64,000 nt of DNA from Portunus trituberculatus (GCF_017591435.1 NC_059255.1:883835-947834); one strand, 5' to 3'. Counted from the first letter of the stretch, positions 30,476 to 42,357 are shown. Notes: generated by a model from the letters alone, not told the origin. A program made the numbers and translations.

Positions 30476-31566
30476 TTGAATCTCCCACTGGTCCTGGTGG
30501 ATGCTCTTGACCTCCCCTCCCAAGCATCTTGGACTCATCATAATTTAATGAAAGTCATGGAAGATGCAACATCCCTCTTCACTGAAACAGATCCCATCCT
30601 GGAGAGGAGCATTACCGTATTTTATAGCTTACAAGACGCACTTTTTTTCCTAAAAAAATACTCTGAAGAATACTAGTGCGTCTTCCAAGACGAATGTTTT
30701 ATTGTAAGGCAGCATCCAACCTCAAGTGAGCTTGGACACTTGACCGATAGCGATCTGGATTTGTATGTTGAGTCATTACATTATGATGTTAGCTTAAGTA
30801 CCATTTAATTTAGCCTTTTTATATTATGTAAACTCAGTACTTAGGTGTTACAAGTATTTCCAATACCATAATCCTTCCTGCAGCCTACTCAGCATGTGGA
30901 GAAAACGGGCCGCTCCCTCGTCTCATTGCAACACACACATACATGCAGACTAATGCACACACATCATGCCAAGTGCCTTTATACCTTTATTAATAGAACA
31001 TCCAAATGGCTTACTCATTCGAGCAAGAGTCAAAACTCCACTTGTGAATTGTATTCATATTGATAAAGTCTGTGAAGCACGACTACAAAATAAAATAAAT
31101 ACAAACTGCAGCACTGACGCGTTTGGTTTAGGCAGTCGGACAAGTGATTCTGCAATGTAAAAAACAGGTCCAAAACTTGCTGTTGCCCGCCACTAAAACA
31201 AGAAGAGATGGACTGTTTCACTGTGTATATGTATTTACTTATGGTGTTTTTATTTACATAGTTTTAGATTTGTGGTGAGTGGTCCAGCAAATTTGTAATG
31301 AGTGGTGAAACAATAGGGTCTTGCAGGCTCCTTGCTTCTTATGTTTTTGTGTTCAGTGGTCTGGTATATGGTGAATGCGTTCTTGTATGAGTTACTTTTT
31401 TTCCTAGAAATTTCTTTCAAATATTAAGGTGCGTAAAATACAGTAATTTCAAGAGGGGTGTTGAGGAGCTTCTTTTGCATTACAAGGAGACTTTACGCCA
31501 TATGGAAGCATCTGCCAGTCAGAGGCCCATCACTTCATATTTCAAGCTCTCTCCAACCAGCAAATA
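30476..31566 (+). pseudogene. Tigger transposase C-terminus, split by a MITE
   Basis: Before the insert: 'LVLVDALDLPSQ' and 'EDATSLFTETDPILERSI' (to 30614). After the insert (from 31444) the same phase continues with 'GVEELLLHYKETLRHMEAS' and 'QRPITSYFKLSPTSK', followed by a stop (TAA at about 31564). Removing the 829-bp insert and one TA restores a continuous frame. 'QRPITSYF' fits the PCNA-interacting (PIP-box) consensus Q-x-x-h-x-x-aromatic-aromatic. A PCNA-binding motif is known for the Drosophila pogo transposase. Confidence 0.8.
30615..31443. mobile_element. 829-bp MITE nested in Tigger gene
   Basis: Ends ccgtattttatagcttacaa and (reverse complement of right) ctgtattttacgcaccttaa; TA on each side (30613-30614, 31444-31445). 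The insertion splits the transposase tail exactly, which confirms its borders. It has no coding content beyond short chance frames. Confidence 0.85.
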
Positions 31567-31969
31567 AACTAAAGGTACTAGTACTATGATTCAATAGAAT
31601 GTGTGCTTGGTACTTCATTTATTGTTTTTTTTTTTCATCCTTTTTGGTAAAAATTTTTGGGAGGATCTGAGAACGTAACCCCCATTTTCCCATAGGGCCT
31701 ATTATTAGCTGAACATGAATTTTGCCATACACGACGAGCTCAGGAATGTAACTATCATGTTGGGCGAGGTATGACTGTATAATATATTTATATGTGTGTG
31801 TATATATATACAGTAAGGTCCCGGGTTACGTCGGTTTCGAGTTATGTCAAACTCGTAGTTACGTCAGTCCACTATAAGGCAATTTAAGATAGAAAAAAAA
31901 AATTGAAAATTTATAAATAAAAAAGCATGGGATTTATTGTTATTGTTGGCCGCCAGGCGTCACTAGTGG

Positions 31970-31970
<1 letters not shown>

Positions 31971-32042
<72 letters not shown>
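31971..32042. repeat. (TA)n microsatellite, 72 bp
   Basis: TA tract between the two element starts at 31811 and 32043. Confidence 0.97.
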
Positions 32043-32045
<3 letters not shown>

Positions 32046-32329
32046 TAAGGTCTCGGTTTACGTCAGAGTTACGTTCCTGAAACATGACGTAAGTCGATTT
32101 TGTATGTAACTCGAGTTTCCGTACATTTCAAAGCATATTATCGAGTGGGAGTAGAAGTGTGGGCAGCGGGGCAGGAAATGCAATAGGAAAGGGCAATAGA
32201 GATCAGCAGACAGGCGCAGATGGTGCAAGTGAGCTGCGAGTGTCGTGTGGCCCAGGCGATGCTCCGGAGTTGTTATTGTTGTGATGGGTGCGCGAACCCT
32301 CAAGGTCGTCAACCTCCCCGTTGTCATGG

Positions 32330-32468
32330 TAACGGGCTTCCCATTTTCTTCTTCACTCCCTCACACACAGCTGCTGCCTCCCTTCTCATTTCTTTAATTA
32401 CGTCCTCTTTTTCTTGTAGCGTAATGGTTTTCCTTTTCTTAGCATCACTGCTGTCACTAAGAACTTGA
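32330..32468 (-). pseudogene. Tigger-like DNA-binding start in the 32-kb element
   Basis: The minus strand reads 'SDSSDAKKRKTITLQEKEDV', then 'IKEMRREAAAVCEGVKKKMG'. The first part fits the start of CENP-B-type Tigger DNA-binding domains (KKRK...L-x-E-K-x-x-V-I). The rest is not conserved. Confidence 0.5.
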
Positions 32469-32710
32469 GTCAGTAAACGCAGAAGTAGGATAACACTCTT
32501 GCCAGGGGCGACGGTGTGGTGGAACTGAGGCAGGGTGTTATTGTATTCAAGCGTGAGGCGGGCGGTGTGGCGGGCAACCACCAACAATAACAATAAATCC
32601 TGCGCTTTATGATTTATAAATTTTCAATTTTTTTAATCTTAAATTGCCTTATAGTGGACTGACGTAACTATGAGTTTGACGTAACTCGAGACCGACGTAA
32701 CCCGGGACTT

Positions 32711-32713
<3 letters not shown>

Positions 32714-32783
<70 letters not shown>

Positions 32784-32785
32784 TA
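32714..32785. repeat. (TA)n microsatellite, 72 bp
   Basis: TA tract between the preceding element and the 3' end of the Penelope-like element. Confidence 0.97.
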
Positions 32786-32837
32786 TATACACACATACGG
32801 TACAGGAGAGAGAAGACCCACAAAAGGACGGTTATCT

Positions 32838-32900
32838 TCATTATATCCACTTCACAACGTTTCGAGAAAGTACATATCCCATCATCAGGTACAAAAAGGC
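32838..32900 (-). ncRNA. hammerhead-ribozyme-like motif in PLE 3' region
   Basis: The minus strand reads CTGATGA at about 32890, a 17-18 base spacer, then CGAAACG, the two conserved boxes of hammerhead ribozymes. Penelope-like elements are known to carry such ribozymes in their terminal repeats. The spacer pairs only weakly (GGGA with TTTC using G-U pairs) and I could not build stem I with confidence, so cleavage activity is doubtful. Confidence 0.35.
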
Positions 32901-32980
32901 ACTGTAAAACCACACGTAAAACGTTAAAAAAATGACCAGACGCAGTGGTCCTGCTACTTGTTCCTCCAACAGGTAAGTTA

Positions 32981-33288
32981 GGGGAGGTGGTGGCATAGTG
33001 GATAAGGTGGTGAGCGTGGGATCGGGCAGACGTCCACGCATAGGTTCGAATCCCACCACGGACAGCCTTGAAACACTTTGCCATTTGTCGAGTGGTTTAA
33101 AGTTACCTACAATATCACCATGATACCCAGGTTTTAGGTGGTTACACTCATGATGAGCTTGGGCGGTGATATGGGCCCTAATATGGGTACCACTATAAAT
33201 AAAATTGCCTACGCCACTAATGGGCAGAAGCTGAACAGCGCTTCCCATACACTCTTCAAGTGTGCCTACAGGCGCTATAGGCCTTACC

Positions 33289-33322
<34 letters not shown>
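32981..33322 (+). mobile_element. tRNA-derived SINE with poly(A)
   Basis: The head resembles a tRNA and has a perfect A box TGGCATAGTGG (32991-33001) and B box GGTTCGAATCC (33043-33053), 41 bp apart, as required for an internal RNA polymerase III promoter. The tRNA-like part starts GGGGAGGTGG. A ~230-bp unrelated body follows and ends in an A-run (about 33293-33322). It is inserted in the 3' region of the Penelope-like element on the opposite strand. I found no clear target duplication. It depends on a LINE for movement; which one is unknown. Confidence 0.85.
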
Positions 33323-33324
<2 letters not shown>

Positions 33325-33623
33325 GGGGAGGGAGACTGGCTTACCAGTTTTTATAGCCTTCTACTCACTAGATGGCAAAATCTGATTGGTTAATTAAGAA
33401 TTTCCTATCCATTACAAAATATAGTGCAAAATTCTAATCTGTCATAGCTAATGCAGAAAATGAGAAAAATTTAAAGGTACGATGTACAACAGTTAGTCTA
33501 TTACAGAAATATTTTAGCCTGAACGAAATATTCAATGCTGATTGGTTGAAACAAAGTACATGTATATGAAGCTACGACTCCCAATTATGCTGTAATGGCA
33601 CTATCTCACCAAGTTCGAAAATA
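33323..33623 (-). other. 3' untranslated region of the Penelope-like element
   Basis: AT-rich sequence between the RT stop and the SINE. No coding content. I assign it to the Penelope-like element by position only. Confidence 0.55.
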
Positions 33624-35317
33624 TTAAGAGAAAATTAATAATTTGGTAGCTATTTCTGTACCATTTAAGTCTGGCTTCTCTTTTATAATAAATAAAGATT
33701 CCGCTATCCTAAGGTCTGAGTTACAATATGCCCTATACTTTATGTTGAAGTCCTGATCAGTAAATGCATGATTACATTGTAATGCGTGTTCTCTTATATT
33801 TGAGAAACTAGGCTCAGTGATACGAGCATTTGTTCTATACGATACTCCCAAGTGCTCAGAAATTCGAAATTTTAGGTTCCGACAGGTGGAACCAATATAC
33901 TGTGACATACAGTCCGGACATCTAAAACAATATACAATTTTTGAGCACAAAGGAGTAGGAATAGCATCTTTAAATTTAAATAGAGAACCTATGGTATTTT
34001 TATTAACAAAAGTAAATCTAAAATCAACACTCGGAACATGTTTCTTGAGTAAATGAGAAATTGTATTGCGTAAATGGTAACTAAATTGTCCTGAGAAGGG
34101 TAATGTAATGTATCTAACTTCTTTGGTTTTATCCTCCACAAAATTGTCAGTAACAAATTTATTTGTGATAAACTTCTTATTTTGTTTCTCTATTAGGTCT
34201 TTGGGATAACCATTAATATGAAAGTAATGTCTTAGTCTTTCAAGTTCATTATGGAACAAGGGCCAAGTACTACAAATATTGTATGCTCTATGTAGTAACG
34301 TTTTGATGGAATTTATCTTGAAAAGGGAAGGGACAAATGACTCAAAATTCAAGCCCAAACCCGTATAAGTTTTCTTCCTGAAAACATCCGTGGAAAGAGA
34401 TCCATTATTCTTCATGACCATTATATCTAGGAATGGGAGGTTATTATTAGACTCAAACTCGGAAGTGAATGATATATTTTTATGTTTATTATTTAGATAC
34501 TCAAGGAAATTATGAGCTTGTTCCTTAGATTTAAATGCTAGGAAGCAATCGTGTACATAACGGATGTATTTAATTGGCTTGAATTCAGTTGGACAATCAG
34601 ATAACCAGCTTTTTTCATGATAGCATAAAAAAGTATTTGCTAATGTTGGTCCCAAAGGGGAACCCATAGCTACTCCATCTATTTGTTGATACAATTGGTC
34701 ATTAAAGATAAAAATTGACTCCCTCACAGCCCACTCCAGTAAGGATCGGAACTGCCTCTTGGTTAGGTCATAAGGAATCAATTTTAATCTTTTGCACTCT
34801 TCTACACAAATGTCAATAGTCTCAATAAGGGAAATATTTGTAAATAAGGATTTTACGTCAAAACTAGCGAGAAACAGGGAATCCGTAAACTTAAATGTCT
34901 GTAATTCCTTTGCAAATTCAATTGAGTTCTTCACTGTGAATTCATTAGTGGTTAAGGGAGTTAAAATGGGAACTAAAAATTTTGCACAATTATAATTGAA
35001 GGTACCTGTTGTTGCTAGGATAGGTCTTATAGGACAACCTTGCTTGTGTACTACTTTGGGTAAACCATATAGTATCTCGGGGAGTGAACCAGATGCATAT
35101 AGAAACTCAAAACATGAATCAGGTATTTTACTTTTAATGCTCCTAAGCAAGCGATTTAGTTTATCTTCTAATTTGAGGACAATTTTAAACCAATCATCAT
35201 TTAATTTTATAAATTTGGTGTCATCACTGAGAATTTCATTAGTTTTGTTTATATAATCAGATTTATTTAATATGACTATTCCTTTACCTTTATCTGGCCT
35301 GGTGACAATTATATCTT

Positions 35318-35342
<25 letters not shown>
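33624..35342 (-). pseudogene. Penelope-like reverse transcriptase with GIY-YIG nuclease
   Basis: Uninterrupted 572-codon frame. Motifs: '[20 protein letters not shown]', 'YGLPKVHK'-like '[16 protein letters not shown]', 'PIRPILAT', motif A '[13 protein letters not shown]' and motif B '[18 protein letters not shown]'. Motif C reads '[12 protein letters not shown]', where the family has YVDD; the first catalytic Asp is His (CAC at about 34550). Later come '[12 protein letters not shown]', '[15 protein letters not shown]' and the C-terminal nuclease: '[20 protein letters not shown]', 'RISEHLG', '[10 protein letters not shown]', '[15 protein letters not shown]' (Tyr, YIG, Arg, His, Glu and Asn present). 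The N-terminus is truncated. One point mutation thus kills the RT while the nuclease looks intact. Confidence 0.92.
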
Positions 35343-36003
<661 letters not shown>

Positions 36004-36289
36004 AAGAAATTATGGAGACTAACTACATATAACTTAAAGGTATTTTGTTCGTCATTTCATCAGGAGGTATTTTACCGAGTGATGATGAGTGGGGTGTTGC
36101 TGTCAGCTGCTGATATCTTCAACCATCCACAGCAAGAGACACATGTTCATCAGTACAAATTGCATGTGCTGCTACATCTGGAACTCTTGTTTGTGCTAGG
36201 TGAGTGTCTCAGGTATAGGTGTGTGTGTGTGTATTTATCTAGTTGTATGTACTTTGTTGTATTATACAGGGTTTGAGCAGGGCTCATAG

Positions 36290-37328
36290 TGTCCTGTTTC
36301 CATATCTCCACTTATCTCATTTTTCTTTAAAGCCATGCACTTTGTGCTGTAGGAACTCCATCATTCAATGCATTCCACTTTTCCACCATTCTATGTAGAA
36401 AACTGTATTTTCCAATATCCTTCACACAATGCTTCTTCCTAATCATCTTCGTATGTCCTCTTGTCTTTCCAGCTTCTTCTGTCACCAGCAACAGGTCTTG
36501 CTTGTCTATCTTTTTAATGCCATTAACTATTTTATACAATGTTATTAGGTCTCCTCTTTCTCTTCTGTCTTGGAAGGTTGGCAGTCCCATTTCCTTCAGC
36601 CTTTCTTCATGTGTTAGGTCCTTTAGTTCTGGTGCCATCTTTATAACTATCCTCTGGATCCGTTCTAATCTTCTTTTATCCATTTTCAAGCTTGGTGACC
36701 ACACCACTGCATCATATATCAACTGTGGATGTATCATACTCGTAATAGTTTTTTTCACCATATCTTTGTCCATATACTGAAATGTCATCCTAATATTAGT
36801 CAACATTTTATACATTGTTGCAAATGTCTTTCTTATGTGTTTTCTGGGGCTCAGATTTTCTTGTATAACTAAACCCAGATCTTTTTCCTTTTTAGTCTTC
36901 ATAATTTGTTCCTCTCTCATCAAATAGTTCCATACTGGTCTTCTTTTACTCTTTCCTAATTCCATTATGTGGCATTTCTTGACATTGAATTCAAACTTCC
37001 ACTTCTTACTCAACTCATAAATTTTGTCTATATCTTCCTGCAGCAGGAAACAGTGTTTTCAGGTCTTGATTACTCTAAGCAATTTTGCAGCATCAGCAAA
37101 CAAATTAATATAGCTGGTCACTCCATACATTATGTCACTTACATATATCTGGAACATATTGGGGGCTAACACTGACCCTTGTGGCATTCCATATGTTACT
37201 TTATTCCAGGATGGATATGTATCTCTGATCTCATTTATTATCTCTGTCTTTCAAGTAATCCCTTATCCAATCTAACAAGCCATTTTCATGTCTAGGTACT
37301 AATGAAATACCGCAGTATTTCATTAGTA
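36290..37328 (-). pseudogene. LINE RT end and C-terminal block
   Basis: Reads 'HENGLLDWIRDYLKDR', motif B in decayed form, then 'SYINLFADAAKLLRVI', where the family has FADD; the second Asp is Ala, so the catalytic pair is lost. From 37013 a 228-codon open stretch holds 'KWKFEFNVKKCHIMELGKSK', 'RRLERIQRIVIKMAPELKDL' and 'YSFLHRMVEKWNALNDGVP'. It is closest to the fragment at 5222-6044. Confidence 0.87.
37297..37328. repeat. perfect hairpin, 14-bp arms, 4-nt loop
   Basis: tactaatgaaatac and gtatttcattagta around the loop cgca. It lies exactly where the LINE sequence stops and the foreign block begins. Confidence 0.95.
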
Positions 37329-37978
37329 ATTCACTATCACTGTGCCATGGGATCGAGATTATCCTCATAGCATGTGTGTATATGATCGAATACTAAAATA
37401 TGATATCCATTATAGCAGGCAATAGAGGAGTGGAAACGTAAATATCGTGGTGAAAGCGACACATAAGCTAAAAGGGTCACAAGAAGAAGTGGCCAAATTG
37501 CCGTGAGTCTCTGCCTCATCTGTGGCCGATCTCATCTCTGCTTTATTTTTTGGTATTCCATGTAAGATTTCACTTTATGCATTACAAAACAATCCTTTCT
37601 TTGGGGCAAGGTTTTTAAAAGGGTAATAGAAATGTTTTGTGAACATAAATGCATATATAAGACAGTAACACCACCTTGAGAGATGGTGTTCCCAGCAATT
37701 TGAGAGCAACCTCATAACAACCTCGTTACCGTCCCTCCAAGCATTCATGGGTGCCATTTCGCGGCAGGAGGTTGCTCTGACGTTACAGTTTCTTGGATCC
37801 AGCTCCTGGCACTTTGAGCACTTTGAGGCGGGCTACCAACCTCCACCTGCCAACAGTAACGGATCTTTGTGGATGCTATTTTACAAAGGTTGGTATGTGA
37901 GCAGGAGGTTAATTGCTGTGGAGGTTGTCTGTACCAACATAGACAACAACCTGCTTCTTGGATCCTGCCCTGGAGCTC
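37329..37978. other. unassigned insert sequence
   Basis: Foreign block inside the LINE. Internal inverted similarity near 37760-37980 (gcttcttggatcctgccctg against cagtttcttggatccagctc) suggests repeat debris. Overlapping frames of similar length on both strands (37747-38094) are a by-product and I do not take them as genes. Confidence 0.4.
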
Positions 37979-38168
37979 CCACCTATCGGCCAGCTGTGGA
38001 ACTCTCTGGAACGCAGTTTGAAATTTGGTCCAGCACTCAGTTTGAAAATGCGGTTGGGCCAATCTTGTATAAGCAAACCGATCGCGCAAATTAAATTAAT
38101 TATGATATATTTTCGGTCGTGTTATAACAAAAACGCATAAATCAAACACATGTAAATCGAGTTACCTG
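37979..38168 (-). mobile_element. terminal fragment of the 1800-2501 pogo/Tigger family
   Basis: The minus strand starts caggtaactcgatttacatg and continues gatcggtttgcttatac...cccaaccgcattttcaaact, matching 1800-2010 by eye with few changes. Only one end is recognisable. Confidence 0.8.
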
Positions 38169-38462
38169 TATTATCCTCTGTGGGGTTTGAGGTCCTTGGA
38201 CCGTTCTCAGGGCGAGAGCTGTTATACTCCTCTCACTCTTCTGGTTTTGTCCCTCTGTCATGGGATACAAGTGCTGCACCAACATTCAGGATATGGCCTC
38301 CGCCTTGGAAGTTTTGGGTTTGTAAGGGTGTTTGTCTCGGGGAGTGAAAGATGTTCTTAAGTGTGAGGTCATCCTCCCTCTTATACTTGGGACACCGTTC
38401 TTAACCAATAATTAATAATTATGGGTTGTAGTATGTGTAATAACAAATAGGACTTTTTAATG
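38169..38462. other. no gene seen
   Basis: Short stretch between a Tigger fragment and a MITE. No features recognised. Confidence 0.4.
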
Positions 38463-38758
38463 TAAAATCCATTTTTATGTACATACCTATAATTATTAAT
38501 TATAATTGAGTTTCCCTTCCTCTCTCCCCTCATTGACCTTCTATAGGGTAGTGGCGAATGAGGGAATCAGCCTGATGGCTGGTATCTGGGAATAGAAAAT
38601 GGGGTGGGTGTCTGCAAAAAAAACGAGTAAGGGCACCTCAAGTATTTTTTTCTTTTCTTTCCTTGAGCTGCTAGACGTGATGTAAGTTTGCTATGGGAAT
38701 GGGAGATTAAGCAATAATTAGTAATTGTGGGTAAGTATGTAGATAAAAATGGATTTTA
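38463..38758. mobile_element. 296-bp MITE with ~40-bp inverted ends
   Basis: Left end taaaatccatttttatgtac and right end (reverse complement) taaaatccatttttatctac pair for about 40 bp with few mismatches. It is AT-rich at the ends and GC-richer in the centre and has no coding capacity. The target duplication may be TTA/TAA; this is not certain. Confidence 0.75.
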
Positions 38759-38759
38759 G

Positions 38760-41405
38760 ATTAAGAAATCTTACTTTACCTTGATAACAATTTCACATAT
38801 CTTCCCCACAACACTTGAAAGTGACACTGGTCAGTAATTTTATTGCTCAGTTGACTTTCCTCCTTTGAATATTGGGATTATGTTAGCTCTCTTCCCTTCC
38901 AGTGGTACTCTCCCTTCTTTTAATGAACTTGTAACCATTTCCCAAATATGTTGTAATGACTTCTTTATATTCCTTTAATGCCCAGCCTGATATACCATCT
39001 GGCCCCATTGCTATTCTGACATCCAAATTTTGTAGTAGTCTTCCAATATCTTCTGTGTGGACTATGATTTCCTGCAAGCCTCAGCAATGCAATGTCCTAT
39101 TTGGTTCTGTAAACTCCTCTTCTTCAGTGAACACAGTTATGAAATTCTTATTCTTCATTTCACTCATTTGCTATGCTGTTTGGTGTATCTTCCCTCCTGT
39201 AATGATTTTTTTCTATTTTTTCCTTATTCCTCATCTTAACATTTATATATTTGTAGAATAGCTTGGGTTCATCTTCGCTTTTCTGCTACACATCTTTCTC
39301 AAAGTTTCTTTTCTCTTCTCTCCTTATTCTGATATATTCATTTCTTGCATCCTTATATTGTGTTGTCTGTTGTTTTCATTTCTCTGGTTTTTTTTCTTAG
39401 TTTTTGCCAATCTTTATCTTTTTCCCTTTTATCTTCTATACATCTGGCATTGTACCAAGCATGTGTAATTTTCTTTACTCCATAGACAGGTGCATATTTC
39501 TTCACTCTTTTGTTATATTTTGTAGGAATATTTCATATTTTTCCTGTACATGTTCCTCCATTCTGTTTAACCAAAAAATTTTCTTAACTTTTGCAAAATA
39601 TGCTCTTGCATAATTTAATCTCTTTTTTTTTTTGGTATTGTTCTTTATATCTTATCACATCCTCTTCCTGCATTTTCAATACTTATGTTACAAGGTCACT
39701 TCTTCCCATTGGACTAAGGTATTGTATGGTGGGAGAGGCTCTGGCTTTTTTGTGAATACTAGGTCAACCAATGATGGTTTTTCTTCCACCCTGAACCGTG
39801 TTGATTCTTCCACCCGCTGATCCGTTGTATTCACCATAGGGAACTGTAACACCTCCTCACTTTATGATCTCTCTCCAGTCTTTTAAGGTCAAAGTTTCCT
39901 GCTGATAGTATTTTTCCACACCTTCTTATCATATTATCTAAGTACTTACTCACCTCTCTTTGCATTTCCTTATGATCCTCAGTTCTCCATGTATTTGTAT
40001 TAGATGGCACATACGTAACTATAATTCTCCTTTTTTTCTATTCCTCTGTCATGATTGTTACTCCTATTACTTTTGCCATGCCATCTCCATATTGCACTTT
40101 CTCAACACATATATTACTACGAACCATTATTAGCACTCCTCCTCTCCCTTTTTCCTTCTTGTCTCTTCCTCAGCTTTTATATCCCTCTTCATTAAGGCTA
40201 ACCTTTAGCTTTGTTTCTACTATGCACATTACATTGAATTTTTTTCCTTCAAATAATCTCTAATCTCCAACACAGTGGATAACAACCCATCTATATTAGT
40301 ATAAGTCAGTCTTAATTTCTTGCCTCTTCCATTACCACCACTTTTTTTCCGAAGATACCATTTCTTCAGTCTCTTATCTAGAACCCTCCAGTAGAAATAG
40401 AAATTATTCTTCTTGATCTTTGTCCTTTTCTCATGTTTTTTTCCTTAGCTTCATTTCTTAGCATTTTCTCCTTTTTTCCTGTCTTCCAGGTTCATATCTG
40501 TTTTAATCGATATATCATTAAATTAAGTATCATCAGCCAGTTTCCCTTTTCTTGTCATTATTTCCTCCACTGCTGCCTGCAATCTCATTTTCACTTTCAT
40601 TGGTCTCTTTCCCCCTTCACTAAACCTTCCCAATCTAATCACTTCCTCCACTTCCTGGTCCAACTCCTGTATGCTGCCTTGAACTAGCTCAATAATACTC
40701 TTTGCCAATTATCTCTTTTTTCTCTCTCTCATGAACTTGTTTGGATTTTTTTTTCCTTCAGCCCAGAAATTAAGATACATTTCCTCTTATCCACTCTGTC
40801 CCTCACTAAATCTTCCTTCTCCTTAATTACTTGTATAATGGTCTCCTTTTCTTTTCCTGTATTTGCTTCCTCACTATCTCTGAAAGTTCAACTTTTTTCC
40901 TCTTCCTATTCTTGTTTCCAGGCATTTCTTAATTCCTCCAATTTGATTTCACCCATTCCATTTTTCACTTCCTCCTTCTCATCCTGTATTTTCTTCTGTG
41001 TGCTCCTTAAAGATTCCTCATAATTGCAACATATAGCCATTAGTATACCATTTTGTGTCTTTATATCTTCCGTCTCTTCTTTCATCCCCTGATTTATTTC
41101 TCTTACTTTGTCACATTATACTAATCTTACTTTTAGTTCAGTGTTTTCCATGATACTTGAAATCACTTCCTTCATATATCTCAGCTCCCTTTCCACTTTT
41201 ATTAGCCTTTTCATATTACCTCTTTCCTCCCTAAATCCTGAAAATTCCTTGACAGTGTTATCTTCACCCAGCGTCTTCAGGTGGAATGGTTTCAATAAAA
41301 CTTTGGGTTTTCCATACATGGTGAATGTTTTGAAACCATATATCTGGCAGAACCTCTTATTTCTGCTTCTCCCTCCATCTTTTGCTCCAAAATCTTGCTC
41401 ATTTT
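38760..41405 (-). pseudogene. LINE ORF1, endonuclease and RT start (decayed)
   Basis: ATG near 41405 opens MSKILEQKMEGEAEIRGSAR. A coiled-coil ORF1 follows ('NMKRLIKVERELRYMKEVIS'), then basic RNA-binding-like 'EGGKRPMKVKMRLQAAVEEI' at about 40600. The endonuclease starts 'KLRLTYTNIDGLLSTVLEIR' near 40320 and continues with 'IIVTYVPSNTNTWRTEDHKE'; GDFN has decayed to 'AGNFD'. The linker before the RT shows 'MGPDGISGWALKEYKE' (about 39000). Many stops and shifts occur throughout. Confidence 0.78.
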
Positions 41406-41923
41406 GGAAACAGGATAACCCTGTGGCCTGTTTCCTCCCTGTACATATGGTTTAGGTCTGCTTCCGACACTTGGTGGAGTGTGTTCCTCTGGGAACTTCT
41501 AGCAACAAGTCTTCTCAGCATGGCATTCTTGGTGTGTATTTACCTATTTACCTATTTGTGATTACACGGCCCAAGCCGTAGCTCTCTATGTCCTGTCTCT
41601 TTGTCCACACTTGTCCAATTTTTCCTTCATTTGACTGACACTCGCCGCACACACCACATCCATGCTCAGTTTGTTCCATGCATCAATGCTCCGATACGGG
41701 AAGTTATACTTCTTGATGTCGCTCGTGCAGGAGTCCTTCAGTATTTTCTTTGGGTGTCCTCTTAGGTAATTACTTTATGCCATCGTGATCAGATTCTCCC
41801 TATCCAATATGTCCACTCCATGTACTATTTTGAACATTATTATCATATCCCCTCTGACTCTTCTTTCTTCCAACATGCTTAATTCCAGCCTATTTAACCT
41901 CTCCTCATACGGTACCTCCTTGA

Positions 41924-42100
41924 CCCCTTCGCGCCGGATGTTAAAAAAAGCCCGCCTGTATGATATACGCGTGGTAGTGCCGCACGCCCGAGCGCGGGAA
42001 ACTCGTGCAAGCTTGTCATACTTGTCGTCTTTGTGTATTATGCTGCTATTTTTTAGTCACTATATCGCCTTCAAGAGGAAAGTGAACGCTTCTCTCTTCG

Positions 42101-42165
<65 letters not shown>

Positions 42166-42250
42166 TTGCTAATATTTTAGACACAAGCGGGACGCATGTA
42201 GCTTATCTTTCGAGAGGAAGAGGGGAGGAGGAGGGAAGGAGAGGAAACGA

Positions 42251-42306
<56 letters not shown>

Positions 42307-42320
42307 TTTGTTGTTTTGTA

Positions 42321-42357
<37 letters not shown>

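Larger units (their letters stand above)
30369..31777 (+). mobile_element. Tigger element with PIP-box transposase tail
   Basis: Inverted ends: CAGTCATACATCGCTGAACA and GTTGGGCGAGGTATGACTG, with TA on both sides (30367-30368, 31778-31779). It carries only the last part of a transposase, which is split by a MITE at 30615-31443. The DNA-binding and DDE domains are missing, so it is non-autonomous. Confidence 0.88.
31811..32713. mobile_element. TA-flanked element pair with ~150-bp inverted arms
   Basis: The left arm (31811-31970) starts cagtaaggtcccgggttacg, and its reverse complement lies at 32571-32713 (ending cccgggactttac) over about 150 bp. Between them are a (TA)n tract (31971-32042) and a second start at 32043 (cagtaaggtctcggtttacg). 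The simplest reading is one complete element at 32043-32713 plus a broken left arm of a sister copy at 31811-31970, both in TA tracts. Confidence 0.75.
36215..41532 (-). mobile_element. CR1-like LINE with 1.4-kb insertion
   Basis: Minus-strand LINE: 5' region and ORF1 (41532-40400), endonuclease (40320-39700), linker and RT start (39280-38760), then a foreign block (37329-38762), then RT end and C-terminal block (37328-36290) and tail (reverse complement of tgtatttatctagttgtatg at 36230). Part of the RT between 'GKICE' and the region before motif B is missing. It is older than copies B and C, judging by its many stops. Confidence 0.82.

Noticed and set aside
32981..33070. functional tRNA gene
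   Set aside because: A and B boxes are perfect, but an acceptor stem closing after the B box is not visible, and the unit continues into a 230-bp body and a poly(A) run, so it is a SINE.
33138..33356. short plus-strand frame ending in poly-Lys
   Set aside because: SINE body read into its poly(A) tail.
37745..38094. overlapping ~115-codon frames on both strands
   Set aside because: They arise from GC-richer, internally inverted repeat debris of the pogo/Tigger end; no protein motif on either strand.
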